NCBI GenBank assembly: GCA_001513505.1
Contig: LFTM01000236.1
Span: 1 to 11,383 of the forward strand
DNA length: 11,383 nt
Source of the DNA: Clostridiales bacterium DTU092
Lineage (GTDB): Bacteria > Bacillota > Clostridia > Caldicoprobacterales > Caldicoprobacteraceae
Direction of reading: 5' to 3'
How positions within the stretch are numbered: position 1 is the stretch's first letter; each line of letters opens with the position of its first letter. Made by a program: the position numbers and the translations under genes. Below the pieces are notes generated by a model. It ran no database searches. It saw only the letters and a list, made by a program, of their open reading frames with translations, and had not been told where the DNA came from. This document shows, piece after piece, positions 1 to 6,599 of this stretch.

Positions 1-60
1 CTCCTTGTTGATTGATGTGGGTGATTGGATCCCCTCACTGATATTAACAAGGAGTTTTAT
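1..60 (+). terminator. Terminator-like inverted repeat at left edge
   Basis: CTCCTTGTT at 1-9 is a perfect inverted repeat of AACAAGGAG at 46-54, and the right arm is followed directly by a T-rich stretch (TTTTATTAT). The 36-nt interior contains a weaker nested stem (GTGGG at 17-21 with CCTCAC-side bases at 34-38). This is best read as the intrinsic terminator of a + strand gene that ends just outside the window. The long loop makes it less typical, and the first base of the window is the first base of the stem, so the arm may extend further left. Confidence 0.45.
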
Positions 61-160
61 TATATATCAACAGGTAATTATTTGAAGCATAGGCACTTAT
101 TATCCATTGACTTTCAGTAAATTTTTTTCTGCAACACTACTGAATCAATATATTTAATGG

Positions 161-217
161 AAAACGTCATATAAGCACATATATTTAACCCATATATGAT
201 GCAAAGTGACGTTTTTT
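161..217 (+). terminator. Long A/T-flanked hairpin with T-run
   Basis: AAAACGTCA at 161-169 pairs with TGACGTTTT at 207-215. Inside it, GCA (175-177) pairs with TGC (200-202) and CATATAT (178-184) pairs with ATATATG (192-198) around a 7-nt loop. The outer right arm runs into seven T residues, and the left arm starts with four A residues, so it could terminate transcription on the + strand and, more weakly, on the minus strand. It lies between the left-edge terminator and the transporter operon. Either it is a second terminator insulating the operon or it belongs to the operon's 5' regulatory region; the sequence does not decide between these. Confidence 0.45.
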
Positions 218-255
218 TAATCCATCTAACATTTTTATCATTTACCATATTTATG

Positions 256-290
256 ATGACCATTATTATTGTCATAGAAGCGATTATAAA
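256..290 (+). promoter_or_regulatory. Possible promoter with cre/LacI-like motif
   Basis: A TATAAA -10-like box lies at 285-290, with only a poor -35 (TTATTA at 263-268, 16-bp spacing). Overlapping it at 275-288 is TAGAAGCGATTATA, which resembles the CcpA/LacI-family cre consensus (TGNAARCGNWWWCA) but has A for the second-position G and T for the C. Just upstream ATGAC (256-260) and GTCAT (271-275) form a spaced dyad. An operator over the -10 box would fit catabolite or substrate repression of the transporter genes. The promoter call is weak because the -35 is poor, and the operator call rests on a degenerate motif. Confidence 0.3.
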
Positions 291-352
291 TCAGCACGGA
301 AATATCAAAATGATTGGAGGTGATGAAAGCACATTGTGATGGAAATATGTGG

Positions 353-372
353 GTAATGTAGTTACACATTAC
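353..372. promoter_or_regulatory. 20-bp palindrome before first gene
   Basis: GTAATGT at 353-359 and ACATTAC at 366-372 are perfect inverted repeats separated by 6 bp. The palindrome ends 31 bases before the start codon of the binding-protein gene and 17 bases before its ribosome binding site. The size and spacing fit either an operator for a dimeric regulator or a small hairpin in the leader RNA; there is no T-run, so it is not a terminator. No copy of the same arms was found before the other genes. Confidence 0.35.
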
Positions 373-403
373 TAAAACAAATTAACAACAAGGAGAGATA
401 ATA

Positions 404-1855
404 ATGAATAAAAAATTATTCTCTATTTTGTTAATTATGGTACTGATAATGGCTATGATTATAGGGGGATGTACCAAAGCTGCCGATCAACCTTCTCAGC
501 CGGGCGAAGAACCGAAAGTGGAAGACGAGAAAAAGCAGGATGAGGCTTCCGGGGAAGAACCTTCAGAAGAACAGCCTAAAGAGGTTACTATTGTTACCTG
601 GGATAAGCCGGGTGATACAGCTCTTCCCTGGCAGGTAGAGCTATATGAAGAAAAGATGAAACGGTTTAGAGAAAAATATCCTTGGATAAAAGTAGAGGAT
701 ATATCCATTCCTCCCGGTACTGATTACAGGCAGAAATACGACCAGGGATTGCTGGCCAACGAAGAACCAACTGTTACTGCAATGTTTCCATATGTTGACA
801 TACCAACCAGGGCAAAGGACGGTTCCATTGGAGATTTAACTGAATTTGTTGAGAACTGGGATTTAAGAAAGGAAGGAAAAGTATTTACGGGATTTGATGA
901 TGCCATCCAGGTTGATGGTAAATGGTATGCGGTGCCTTACATGCCGTATCAACAGCACATCGTTATAAACAAAAAGCTTATAAGAGATGCTGGTCTGGAT
1001 CCCGAGGATATACCTACTACATGGGATGAATTTGGTGAATTCTGCGCTCAGATAACTGATGCCAGCAAGAACAGATTTGGTTTTGGTTTGATGGGTATGG
1101 AATGGTGTGCCTGGCCCTTTACGAATTTTGTCTGGAATGCCGGTGGTGAAATGGGCGTCCAGAATCCCGATGGTACATGGAGATTGACTTTTGCCGAACA
1201 ACCTGGGGTCGATGCCGCTATGTTCTGGCATGATCTTGTTTGGGAGTACAAATGTACTCAGAAAAATGTTTTGGAAAGCTATGACGATCTTTTTGCTGAT
1301 TTTGTACAAGGAAGAACAGCCATGCAATGGGGCGGCATATCGGGTTATATTAATGATTATGTAAATAAATACGGTGGAGATATCAATGACCTTGACTTAA
1401 TGACAACACCTGCAAAAGAAGGTTGCGAATCCTACAACCTTGCTGGCGGTGAAACGTATACCATAAGTCCCAACGCTACTCCTGAGCAGAGAGAGGCAGC
1501 CTGGCTGTATATCCAATTTATGGGCTATGATTTGGAGATTTTAGAGTTGACATCAAAAGTATCTGCTGAAAATGGAAGCCCGATTTTCAGGCCTTTTGGC
1601 AGAACCGATTTCCAGCCGCTGGATTATGCAACAGATATACCGGAAGCATGGAAGAAAAAACTTACAGATCTTTCTGCCACAGCTAAACCGGAGCCATGGA
1701 TGCCCCATTGGAATGACGTAAAGAATGCCCTTGTTAAACCGTTGCAAACCATCATACTAACTGAGGATATGACACCCGAGAAGGCAAAAGAACTTCTTGA
1801 ACAATGCGCTGAAGATCTGTATGCCAAATATCCCGATACATTTAAAAAACAATAA
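404..1855 (+). CDS. ABC sugar-binding lipoprotein
   Basis: Predicted extracellular solute-binding protein (family 1, sugar type) that captures an oligosaccharide outside the membrane and hands it to the two permeases encoded next. The 483-residue protein starts with a lipoprotein signal peptide: Lys3-Lys4, a hydrophobic stretch 5-20 and a lipobox ending at Cys23 (IIGGC). A charged Glu/Pro/Lys-rich linker (about 27-60) precedes the mature domain, which begins VTIVTWDKPG and contains the typical VDGKWYAVPY segment and a later TAMQWGG segment. The length is normal for the family. AAGGAGA at 390-396 lies 7 bases before the ATG, which fixes the start. It is the first gene of the transporter operon, and a hairpin follows its stop codon. 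The ligand cannot be read from the sequence; the downstream fucosidase suggests a fucosylated or complex plant oligosaccharide (inference). Confidence 0.93.
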   Translation: MNKKLFSILLIMVLIMAMIIGGCTKAADQPSQPGEEPKVEDEKKQDEASGEEPSEEQPKEVTIVTWDKPGDTALPWQVELYEEKMKRFREKYPWIKVEDISIPPGTDYRQKYDQGLLANEEPTVTAMFPYVDIPTRAKDGSIGDLTEFVENWDLRKEGKVFTGFDDAIQVDGKWYAVPYMPYQQHIVINKKLIRDAGLDPEDIPTTWDEFGEFCAQITDASKNRFGFGLMGMEWCAWPFTNFVWNAGGEMGVQNPDGTWRLTFAEQPGVDAAMFWHDLVWEYKCTQKNVLESYDDLFADFVQGRTAMQWGGISGYINDYVNKYGGDINDLDLMTTPAKEGCESYNLAGGETYTISPNATPEQREAAWLYIQFMGYDLEILELTSKVSAENGSPIFRPFGRTDFQPLDYATDIPEAWKKKLTDLSATAKPEPWMPHWNDVKNALVKPLQTIILTEDMTPEKAKELLEQCAEDLYAKYPDTFKKQ

Positions 1856-1873
1856 TTCATAAAAAATATATAC

Positions 1874-1904
1874 GGGGGATTGGATTAACCCGATCCCCCC
1901 TTTT
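1874..1904 (+). terminator. GC-rich intrinsic terminator or attenuator
   Basis: Ten bases at 1874-1883 (GGGGGATTGG) pair with 1890-1899 (CCGATCCCCC), with one T-G wobble and a 6-nt loop, and are followed by CTTTTGATAT. It sits 18 bases after the binding-protein stop and 26 bases before the first permease. In sugar ABC operons a hairpin here usually lets some read-through, giving more binding protein than permease, and can also protect the upstream mRNA 3' end. That role is inferred from position; the hairpin itself is plain in the sequence. Confidence 0.8.
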
Positions 1905-1930
1905 GATATAATAAAACGGATGTGATCGTT

Positions 1931-2860
1931 ATGATAAGGATAATGAGAAGTAAAAGAAAAAATAAAACAGTTATTACCGGCAGAAAAGTGCAGCATTCGC
2001 TGGAATTATGGAATAATGTACAGGGATGGTTGTTTTTGCTGCCGGCTCTTATAGCGTTTGCACTGTTTAAGTATTATCCTATTTTCCAGGGTTTATTTGT
2101 ATCCCTGTTCCGTTTTAGCGTAGCAAAGCCGCCGGGTGAATTTATCGGTCTGCAAAACTATATCAGGCTGTTCAAGGATGCCGAACTGAAAACTGCCATT
2201 ATAAACACACTGGAATTTACCGGCATATCATTTATCTGCGGATTCTGGGGACCTATTTTATTAGCTATTCTTGTTAATGAGGTAAGGCATTCAAGTACAT
2301 TTTTCAGGACGGCATATTTTTTGCCTGCCATTTCGCCCGGTATTGGTATGCTAGTGTTATGGAAATATATATGGCAGCCTGATTATGGACTGGCAAACTA
2401 TATATTATCGCTTCTTGGTTTACCTGCACAGCTGTGGCTGAATGATGTGAAACTGGTGAAATGGGTTATATTTTTCCCGGGACTAATTATTTGGGGTGGT
2501 TTTAATTACCTGATATATTTAGCTGCGGTTCAGGATATACCACAGGAATTGTTTGAATCTGCATCAATAGATGGTGCTGGGATTTTGCAAAAGTTATGGC
2601 ATATATTGTTGCCGGGTATTTCCCCTATTGTGAGAATAATGGTGATACTGCAGATAATCGGTGCGATGCAGATATTTGATCAGCCGTATATAATGACAGG
2701 TGGAGGTCCGGCCGGAGCCAGCGAAACCGTAACATTGTACGCTTTCAAAACGGCGTATACGGGCCAGGAGTTTGGATATGCCATGAGCATTCTTGTCTGC
2801 TTATTTGTCGTCCTTATTATACTCAGTTATATTCAGTTACGGATGCAGAAAGAAGATTAA
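1931..2860 (+). CDS. Sugar ABC transporter permease 1 (MalF/LplB-like)
   Basis: Integral membrane subunit of a carbohydrate ABC importer, 309 residues, which pairs with the next gene product to form the channel. Hydrophobic membrane segments are visible at about 32-60, 92-117, 126-146, 177-200, 233-250 and 282-300. The EAA loop that docks the ATPase is clear at about 206-232 (ELFESASIDGAGILQKLWHILLP). The N-terminal segment RGW-like 'VQGWLFLLPAL' and 'YPIFQGLFVSLF' are typical of the MalF/UgpA group. The ATG at 1931 is preferred: GGATGTGAT, close to a full Shine-Dalgarno, ends 4 bases before it. An in-frame GTG at 1922 has no such site, and an ATG at 1943 is a weaker alternative. No ATPase gene follows, so a shared MsmX-like ATPase elsewhere is likely (established pattern in Firmicutes; inferred here). 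Confidence 0.93.
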   Translation: MIRIMRSKRKNKTVITGRKVQHSLELWNNVQGWLFLLPALIAFALFKYYPIFQGLFVSLFRFSVAKPPGEFIGLQNYIRLFKDAELKTAIINTLEFTGISFICGFWGPILLAILVNEVRHSSTFFRTAYFLPAISPGIGMLVLWKYIWQPDYGLANYILSLLGLPAQLWLNDVKLVKWVIFFPGLIIWGGFNYLIYLAAVQDIPQELFESASIDGAGILQKLWHILLPGISPIVRIMVILQIIGAMQIFDQPYIMTGGGPAGASETVTLYAFKTAYTGQEFGYAMSILVCLFVVLIILSYIQLRMQKED

Positions 2861-2892
2861 TAATTGGCTAATTGCCAGCAGAAGGTGATAAT

Positions 2893-3762
2893 ATGGCTTT
2901 AATTACCGATAACGAATTACGTATGAATAAGAATAAAGTTGTCTATGCTACCATTATAGCAGTGTTAATTATAGGTATTCCTGTCCAGGTATTTCCCTTT
3001 ATATGGTTGTTGTCATCATCCTTAAAAGGTGCCAAGGATATTTTCGAGCTGCCGCCTCGGTTAATACCAAAGACATTTTATTTTCAAAACTATGTGGAGG
3101 TTTTAAACACTCTCCCGATTCATCGTTATTTTTCAACTACTTTTTTAGTTGCCCTACTGACTATTTTAATTCAATGTACAATTAGTACACTGGCTGCATT
3201 TTCACTTTCTCAAATACGGCCTAAAGGCGGCAGGCTTATTCTTCTATTCTTTCTCGGAACCATGATGATACCTGAACAGGCCTTGCTAATACCCACATAT
3301 TTGACAATGAGAAGATTTCCATTAACGGGATGGAACTTTATAAATACCATATGGGGAGTTGTACTGCCGTGGTCTGCGTGGGCTTGGCCAATTTTTTTAA
3401 TGAAGGGCTTTTTTGATGGATTACCTGCGGAACTCTTTGATGCTGCTAAGATCGATGGGGCATCAAATATGCGTATTTTACGGTCAATAATTGTTCCGTT
3501 GTCAAAACCCATCATCGCTATTGTAGTCCTGCAAACATTTTTAGCTGTGTACCAGCAGTTTGTATTTCCGTTGATAATGATGCCTGATTCCAGATTGTGG
3601 ACTATTACTGTAGCTATATATAATATGCAGCACAGCGGTAATTTCGGATGGCATTTGATAATGGTGCTGTTAGTATATGCTACTATCCCTATGCTTCTGT
3701 TGTTCATATTTGCTCAGAAATATATGGTACAGGGGATAAAGTTAACCGGGATAAAAGCATAA
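2893..3762 (+). CDS. Sugar ABC transporter permease 2 (MalG/LplC-like)
   Basis: Second membrane subunit of the importer, 289 residues. After a short polar N-terminus, the first membrane segment is at about 17-43, followed by the typical 'SSLKGAKDIFELPPRLIP' periplasmic-side motif and further segments at about 82-105, 115-136, 155-172, 205-228 and 254-274. The EAA loop is at about 176-207 (GLPAELFDAAKIDGASNMRILRSIIVP), normal for MalG/UgpE-type proteins. The ATG at 2893 is chosen because GAAGGTGAT lies just upstream; a TTG at 2872 in the same frame lacks a ribosome site. The gene starts 32 bases after permease 1 ends, so the two are almost certainly cotranscribed. Its stop codon overlaps a cre-like motif. 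Confidence 0.94.
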   Translation: MALITDNELRMNKNKVVYATIIAVLIIGIPVQVFPFIWLLSSSLKGAKDIFELPPRLIPKTFYFQNYVEVLNTLPIHRYFSTTFLVALLTILIQCTISTLAAFSLSQIRPKGGRLILLFFLGTMMIPEQALLIPTYLTMRRFPLTGWNFINTIWGVVLPWSAWAWPIFLMKGFFDGLPAELFDAAKIDGASNMRILRSIIVPLSKPIIAIVVLQTFLAVYQQFVFPLIMMPDSRLWTITVAIYNMQHSGNFGWHLIMVLLVYATIPMLLLFIFAQKYMVQGIKLTGIKA

Positions 3763-3773
3763 AAGCGTTTACC
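3760..3773. promoter_or_regulatory. cre/LacI-like motif at end of permease 2
   Basis: TAAAAGCGTTTACC matches the cre consensus TGNAARCGNWWWCA except for A in place of the second-position G and C at the last position. It overlaps the permease stop codon and begins the 478-base gap before the fucosidase gene. It resembles the motif at 275-288 in carrying TA for TG and the shared core AAGCGNTTA. A LacI-family or CcpA-type regulator bound here could control the downstream operon or act as a roadblock. A similar string occurs inside a coding region near 10708, so chance occurrence is possible. Confidence 0.3.
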
Positions 3774-4240
3774 CAATAATTTAAAAGAAAGACATATTAA
3801 AAAAATTATAGAACAACAAATTGGGATGCCGGCGGAGCCTTTGTTGCACAAGACAAGAGTTCCGCTGGCTGCTTTATTAATCCAAATAGCACTTTGCCAT
3901 TTCTACCGCATATCTTAAATAATTCTTTCGAAAAACATTTCTCTAGTGCAGAATAATTCAATATTTTCTTCGGGATATTCTTTCGTCCATATATCTGTTT
4001 CTAACCTATGATAGGGGTATATCTTTTATCGAGCTTTCATGGTAAAATTATAATGACCCGCAATTTTTTACTTTGGAGAAAATGTTTTGCACATAGTGAA
4101 AGCAATACCTTTTAGACGTTCTTACATGGCATCCAATATTCTGTGATTAGATCAAACAAGCCTGACATCTAAAATAAAATCCGCTGACTGAAGAAGAGAT
4201 GACAGAAAGAGGGCAGACTAACAAAACGGGGTGATTACAT
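3763..4240. other. 478-base gap, no firm gene
   Basis: No convincing gene was found on either strand. The gap contains a 9-bp inverted repeat with one G-T pair (GCCGGCGGA at 3828-3836 with TCCGCTGGC at 3861-3869, itself enclosing a small TTGT/ACAA stem), an 11-bp palindrome CCTATGATAGG at 4005-4015, and a perfect TATAAT at 4049-4054. On the minus strand 64 codons are open from about 4000 down to a stop at 3806, with no ATG and only a possible TTG start (3959-3961). The translated stretch contains protein-like runs such as KCFSKELFKICGRNGKVLFG but no recognised family; it could be a decayed gene end or chance. No clear terminator follows permease 2 apart from the imperfect repeat. Confidence 0.5.
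4026..4054 (+). promoter_or_regulatory. Possible promoter of the fucosidase operon
   Basis: TATAAT at 4049-4054 is a perfect -10 box. The hexamer 17 bases upstream, TTATCG (4026-4031), is a poor -35, and there is no TG extension. If used, transcription would begin near 4061 and give a leader of about 180 bases before the fucosidase gene. The position fits an operon starting separately from the transporter genes, but the weak -35 keeps this tentative. Confidence 0.3.
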
Positions 4241-5719
4241 ATGGAAAAATGGGAAACCATTGAGAAGGGACCTTTTAAACCTACCTGGGAATCGTTAAGG
4301 CAGTATGAGTGTCCAGACTGGTTTAGGGATGCAAAGCTCGGGATCTGGGCGCATTGGGGTCCACAATCGGTACCCATGTATGGGGACTGGTATGCAAGAA
4401 ATATGTACATTCAAGGCAGCGATCAATATTATCATCACTGGAGGGTATACGGACATCCTTCCAAACATGGCTGGAAAGATGTGGTCAGGACATGGAAAGC
4501 TGAAAATTTTGATCCAGACGCATTAATGGATTTATATATAAAGGCCGGGGCTAAATATTTTTGTGCCCTTGCCGTTCATCATGATAATTTTGATAACTGG
4601 GATTCAAAGCATAATAAGTGGAATGCTGTCAATATTGGCCCAAAGAAAGACATAGTAGGAATGTTCAGGGAAGCTGCGAAAAAACGCGGGCTTCCGTTTG
4701 GTGTAACCGAGCATCTTGGTGCTTCATTTTCCTGGTGGACGGTTAACAAAGGATGCGATAAATCAGGCCCTTATGCAGGAGTTTCTTATGATGGAAATGA
4801 TCCGGAGTATGAAGATTTCTACCATTCCAACAAGGATGAGTATGATAAGCAAAAGGGTTCCGATTTTGTATGGTATACCGACAATTCCCGATGGCACAAT
4901 CATTGGTTTGACAGAATAAAGGATTTGATTGATAAATACAAACCGGATCTTCTTTATTCAGATGGTTCTGTTCCTTTTGACAGATACGGGTTAGGAATTA
5001 TTGCTCATCTGTATAATACCAGTATTAAAGAAAACGGTGGTATAAATCGGGCTGTATACACTCAAAAGGATAGCAATCCTCTGGTTTATACTGTGGGTGT
5101 TCTTGATGTTGAGCGAAGCGTTCAGAAGGATAAGTTTCCATATCCATGGCAGACGGATACATGTGTAGGCGGATGGTTTTATGATGTAAGACAGAAATAC
5201 AAAAGTGCTAAGCAGATAATTGAAATGCTGGTTGATATAGTATCTAAGAACGGTAACCTTTTGCTCAATTTTCCTCAACGGCCTGATGGAACTTTGGATG
5301 ACGAATGTATTGATATATTAAACAAGATGGCAGCATGGATCAAAATCAATGGAGAGGGGATATTTGGAACAAGACCATGGTATGTTTCACAAGAGGGAGA
5401 CACCATTGTACAGCCAAAGTACAGATTTGACGAGCCGGAAGTGGAATATACCCCTGGAGATTACCGATTTACGCAAAAAGGAAATTGTCTGTATGCGTTC
5501 CAACTTGGATGGCCGGAGAATGGTATCGCATTGATAAAGAGTTTCTCTGCAGGAGGAGGCGGTCCAATACTCAGGCTGATGCATATAGAAAAGGTTGAAC
5601 TGCTGGGCTATGATGGTAAAATTGATTTTGAACTGACAAGAGAAGGCTTACTTTTGACGGGACTTCCGGAAAAAAGACCTGTGGAGTACGCCCATTGTTT
5701 TAAAATCAGCTGTAAATAG
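4241..5719 (+). CDS. GH29-type alpha-L-fucosidase
   Basis: Predicted glycoside hydrolase family 29 enzyme that releases terminal L-fucose from oligosaccharides. The 492-residue protein has no signal peptide, so it should act in the cytoplasm on imported sugar. Family signatures run in order: 'WFRDAKLGIWAHWG' (27-40), 'DLYIKAGAKYFCALAVHHDNF' (97-117) with the active-site His pair 113-114, 'FGVTEHLG' (153-160), 'KPDLLYSDG' (234-242), 'FPYPWQTDTCVGGWFY' (299-314) and 'NGNLLLNFPQRPDGTLDD' (337-354). Asp241 is the candidate nucleophile by position; Glu291 in 'LDVERSV' is a possible acid/base but is not certain. A small beta-rich C-terminal domain follows from about 400. GGGGTGAT ends 5 bases before the ATG. 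It is the first gene of a run continuing through the SDR 63 bases downstream. Fucose specificity is likely but unproven, since GH29 subgroups vary. Confidence 0.88.
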   Translation: MEKWETIEKGPFKPTWESLRQYECPDWFRDAKLGIWAHWGPQSVPMYGDWYARNMYIQGSDQYYHHWRVYGHPSKHGWKDVVRTWKAENFDPDALMDLYIKAGAKYFCALAVHHDNFDNWDSKHNKWNAVNIGPKKDIVGMFREAAKKRGLPFGVTEHLGASFSWWTVNKGCDKSGPYAGVSYDGNDPEYEDFYHSNKDEYDKQKGSDFVWYTDNSRWHNHWFDRIKDLIDKYKPDLLYSDGSVPFDRYGLGIIAHLYNTSIKENGGINRAVYTQKDSNPLVYTVGVLDVERSVQKDKFPYPWQTDTCVGGWFYDVRQKYKSAKQIIEMLVDIVSKNGNLLLNFPQRPDGTLDDECIDILNKMAAWIKINGEGIFGTRPWYVSQEGDTIVQPKYRFDEPEVEYTPGDYRFTQKGNCLYAFQLGWPENGIALIKSFSAGGGGPILRLMHIEKVELLGYDGKIDFELTREGLLLTGLPEKRPVEYAHCFKISCK

Positions 5720-5720
5720 T

Positions 5721-5747
5721 TTTACATCTTTTCAGATTCAATATAAT
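5721..5747 (+). promoter_or_regulatory. Possible internal promoter before the SDR gene
   Basis: TTTACA at 5721-5726 (5 of 6 matches to the -35 consensus) and TATAAT at 5742-5747 lie just after the fucosidase stop. The 15-bp spacing is shorter than the usual 16-18. It could give extra transcription of the SDR and following genes, or be chance in this AT-rich 63-base gap. Confidence 0.3.
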
Positions 5748-5782
5748 TAATAATAAATAATTATCGCAGGAGGAGTTGAAAT

Positions 5783-6562
5783 ATGAGCAAAGTTGTGTTG
5801 GTTACAGGAGCGGGAAGAGGGATCGGGCGAGGTATCGCTCTGGAATTTGCCAGACAGGGTTATGATGTTGTGATTCATCATCGCAGAACACCGGAAGGTG
5901 CGGAACAGCTGGCCCGTGAAATCCAGGCTCTCGGCAGAAAGGCAGAAATTCTGGCAGGAGATCTGAGTGATGTTAACGTGCCGGTAAGGATAATTGATGA
6001 AGCTTTTGAAAAAATGGGCAGGTTGGATGTGCTGGTAAACAATGCGGGAATTACAATATTTAAGCCATTTTTGGAGATGGATCTTGAACAGTTGGAACTG
6101 TGCTACAAGGTTGACTTCCGGGCAGCGTTCCTTTGTGCCCAGCGGGTTGCACAGCTGATGGTCGAAACCGGTACCCGTGGTTCCATTATAAACATAACTT
6201 CGGTGCATCAGGAAAGGACAAACGACAGAGATACGGTGTATGGTCCCATGAAAGCAGCATTGGCCAGGGCCACCGAAAGCATGGCTTATGAACTGGCGCC
6301 CTACGGTATAAGAGTGAATGCGGTAGCCCCGGGGATGACTCTTAACCGGGAACCAGAAGGAAGAAGAAAGGCTTATGTTGCAACGGTAGAGCAATCAATT
6401 CCCTTGAGGAGGGCAGGGCGAGTTGAGGATGTGGCCAAAGCAGTGGTGTGGCTGGCTTCTGATGAGGCTGATTATGTAACGGGAATAACCCTGCGTGTAG
6501 ATGGCGGCTTAAATCTTCCGATGATGCAGGCTTTGATAGAGGGATGCCAGACTTTTATATAA
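5783..6562 (+). CDS. Short-chain dehydrogenase/reductase (SDR)
   Basis: Classical SDR of 259 residues, a soluble NAD(P)-dependent oxidoreductase, probably acting on a sugar or sugar acid. The cofactor motif TGAGRGIG is at 8-15, NNAG at 86-89, and the catalytic Ser140 (INITS) with Tyr153-x3-Lys157 (YGPMK) are intact. The family's fourth catalytic position, usually Asn in 'N-x-x-G', is Asp111 here (KVDFRAAF), a substitution that some SDRs carry. The strand-2 end 'VVIHHRR' has basic residues rather than Asp, which favours NADP(H). AGGAGGAG lies 8 bases before the ATG. Two roles fit the neighbours: a B. subtilis UxuB-like D-mannonate/fructuronate oxidoreductase feeding the ManD homologue, or a sugar dehydrogenase acting on the fucose released by the GH29 enzyme. 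The sequence does not choose between them. Confidence 0.92.
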   Translation: MSKVVLVTGAGRGIGRGIALEFARQGYDVVIHHRRTPEGAEQLAREIQALGRKAEILAGDLSDVNVPVRIIDEAFEKMGRLDVLVNNAGITIFKPFLEMDLEQLELCYKVDFRAAFLCAQRVAQLMVETGTRGSIINITSVHQERTNDRDTVYGPMKAALARATESMAYELAPYGIRVNAVAPGMTLNREPEGRRKAYVATVEQSIPLRRAGRVEDVAKAVVWLASDEADYVTGITLRVDGGLNLPMMQALIEGCQTFI

Positions 6563-6599
6563 TTGTTTTTATAATGCCAAGTGAGGAGATGTGTTTATT

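Noticed and set aside
107..135. TTGACT as a -35 box
   Set aside because: No acceptable -10 box occurs 16-18 bases downstream.
329..360. Tiny reading frame after GGAGGTG near 316-322 (ATG at 322)
   Set aside because: Only 12 codons, with the Shine-Dalgarno almost touching the ATG; no support for a leader peptide such as a run of regulatory codons.
863..1327. 154-codon open frame on the minus strand
   Set aside because: It is antisense to the binding-protein gene, whose reading frame is clearly the coding one.
1922..1930. GTG start nine bases upstream of the permease 1 ATG
   Set aside because: It lies inside the likely Shine-Dalgarno sequence GGATGTGAT, which is spaced correctly for the ATG at 1931.
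5747..6394. 215-codon open frame on the minus strand
   Set aside because: It lies antisense to the SDR gene, has no family signature and no ribosome site, and the + strand protein carries complete catalytic motifs.
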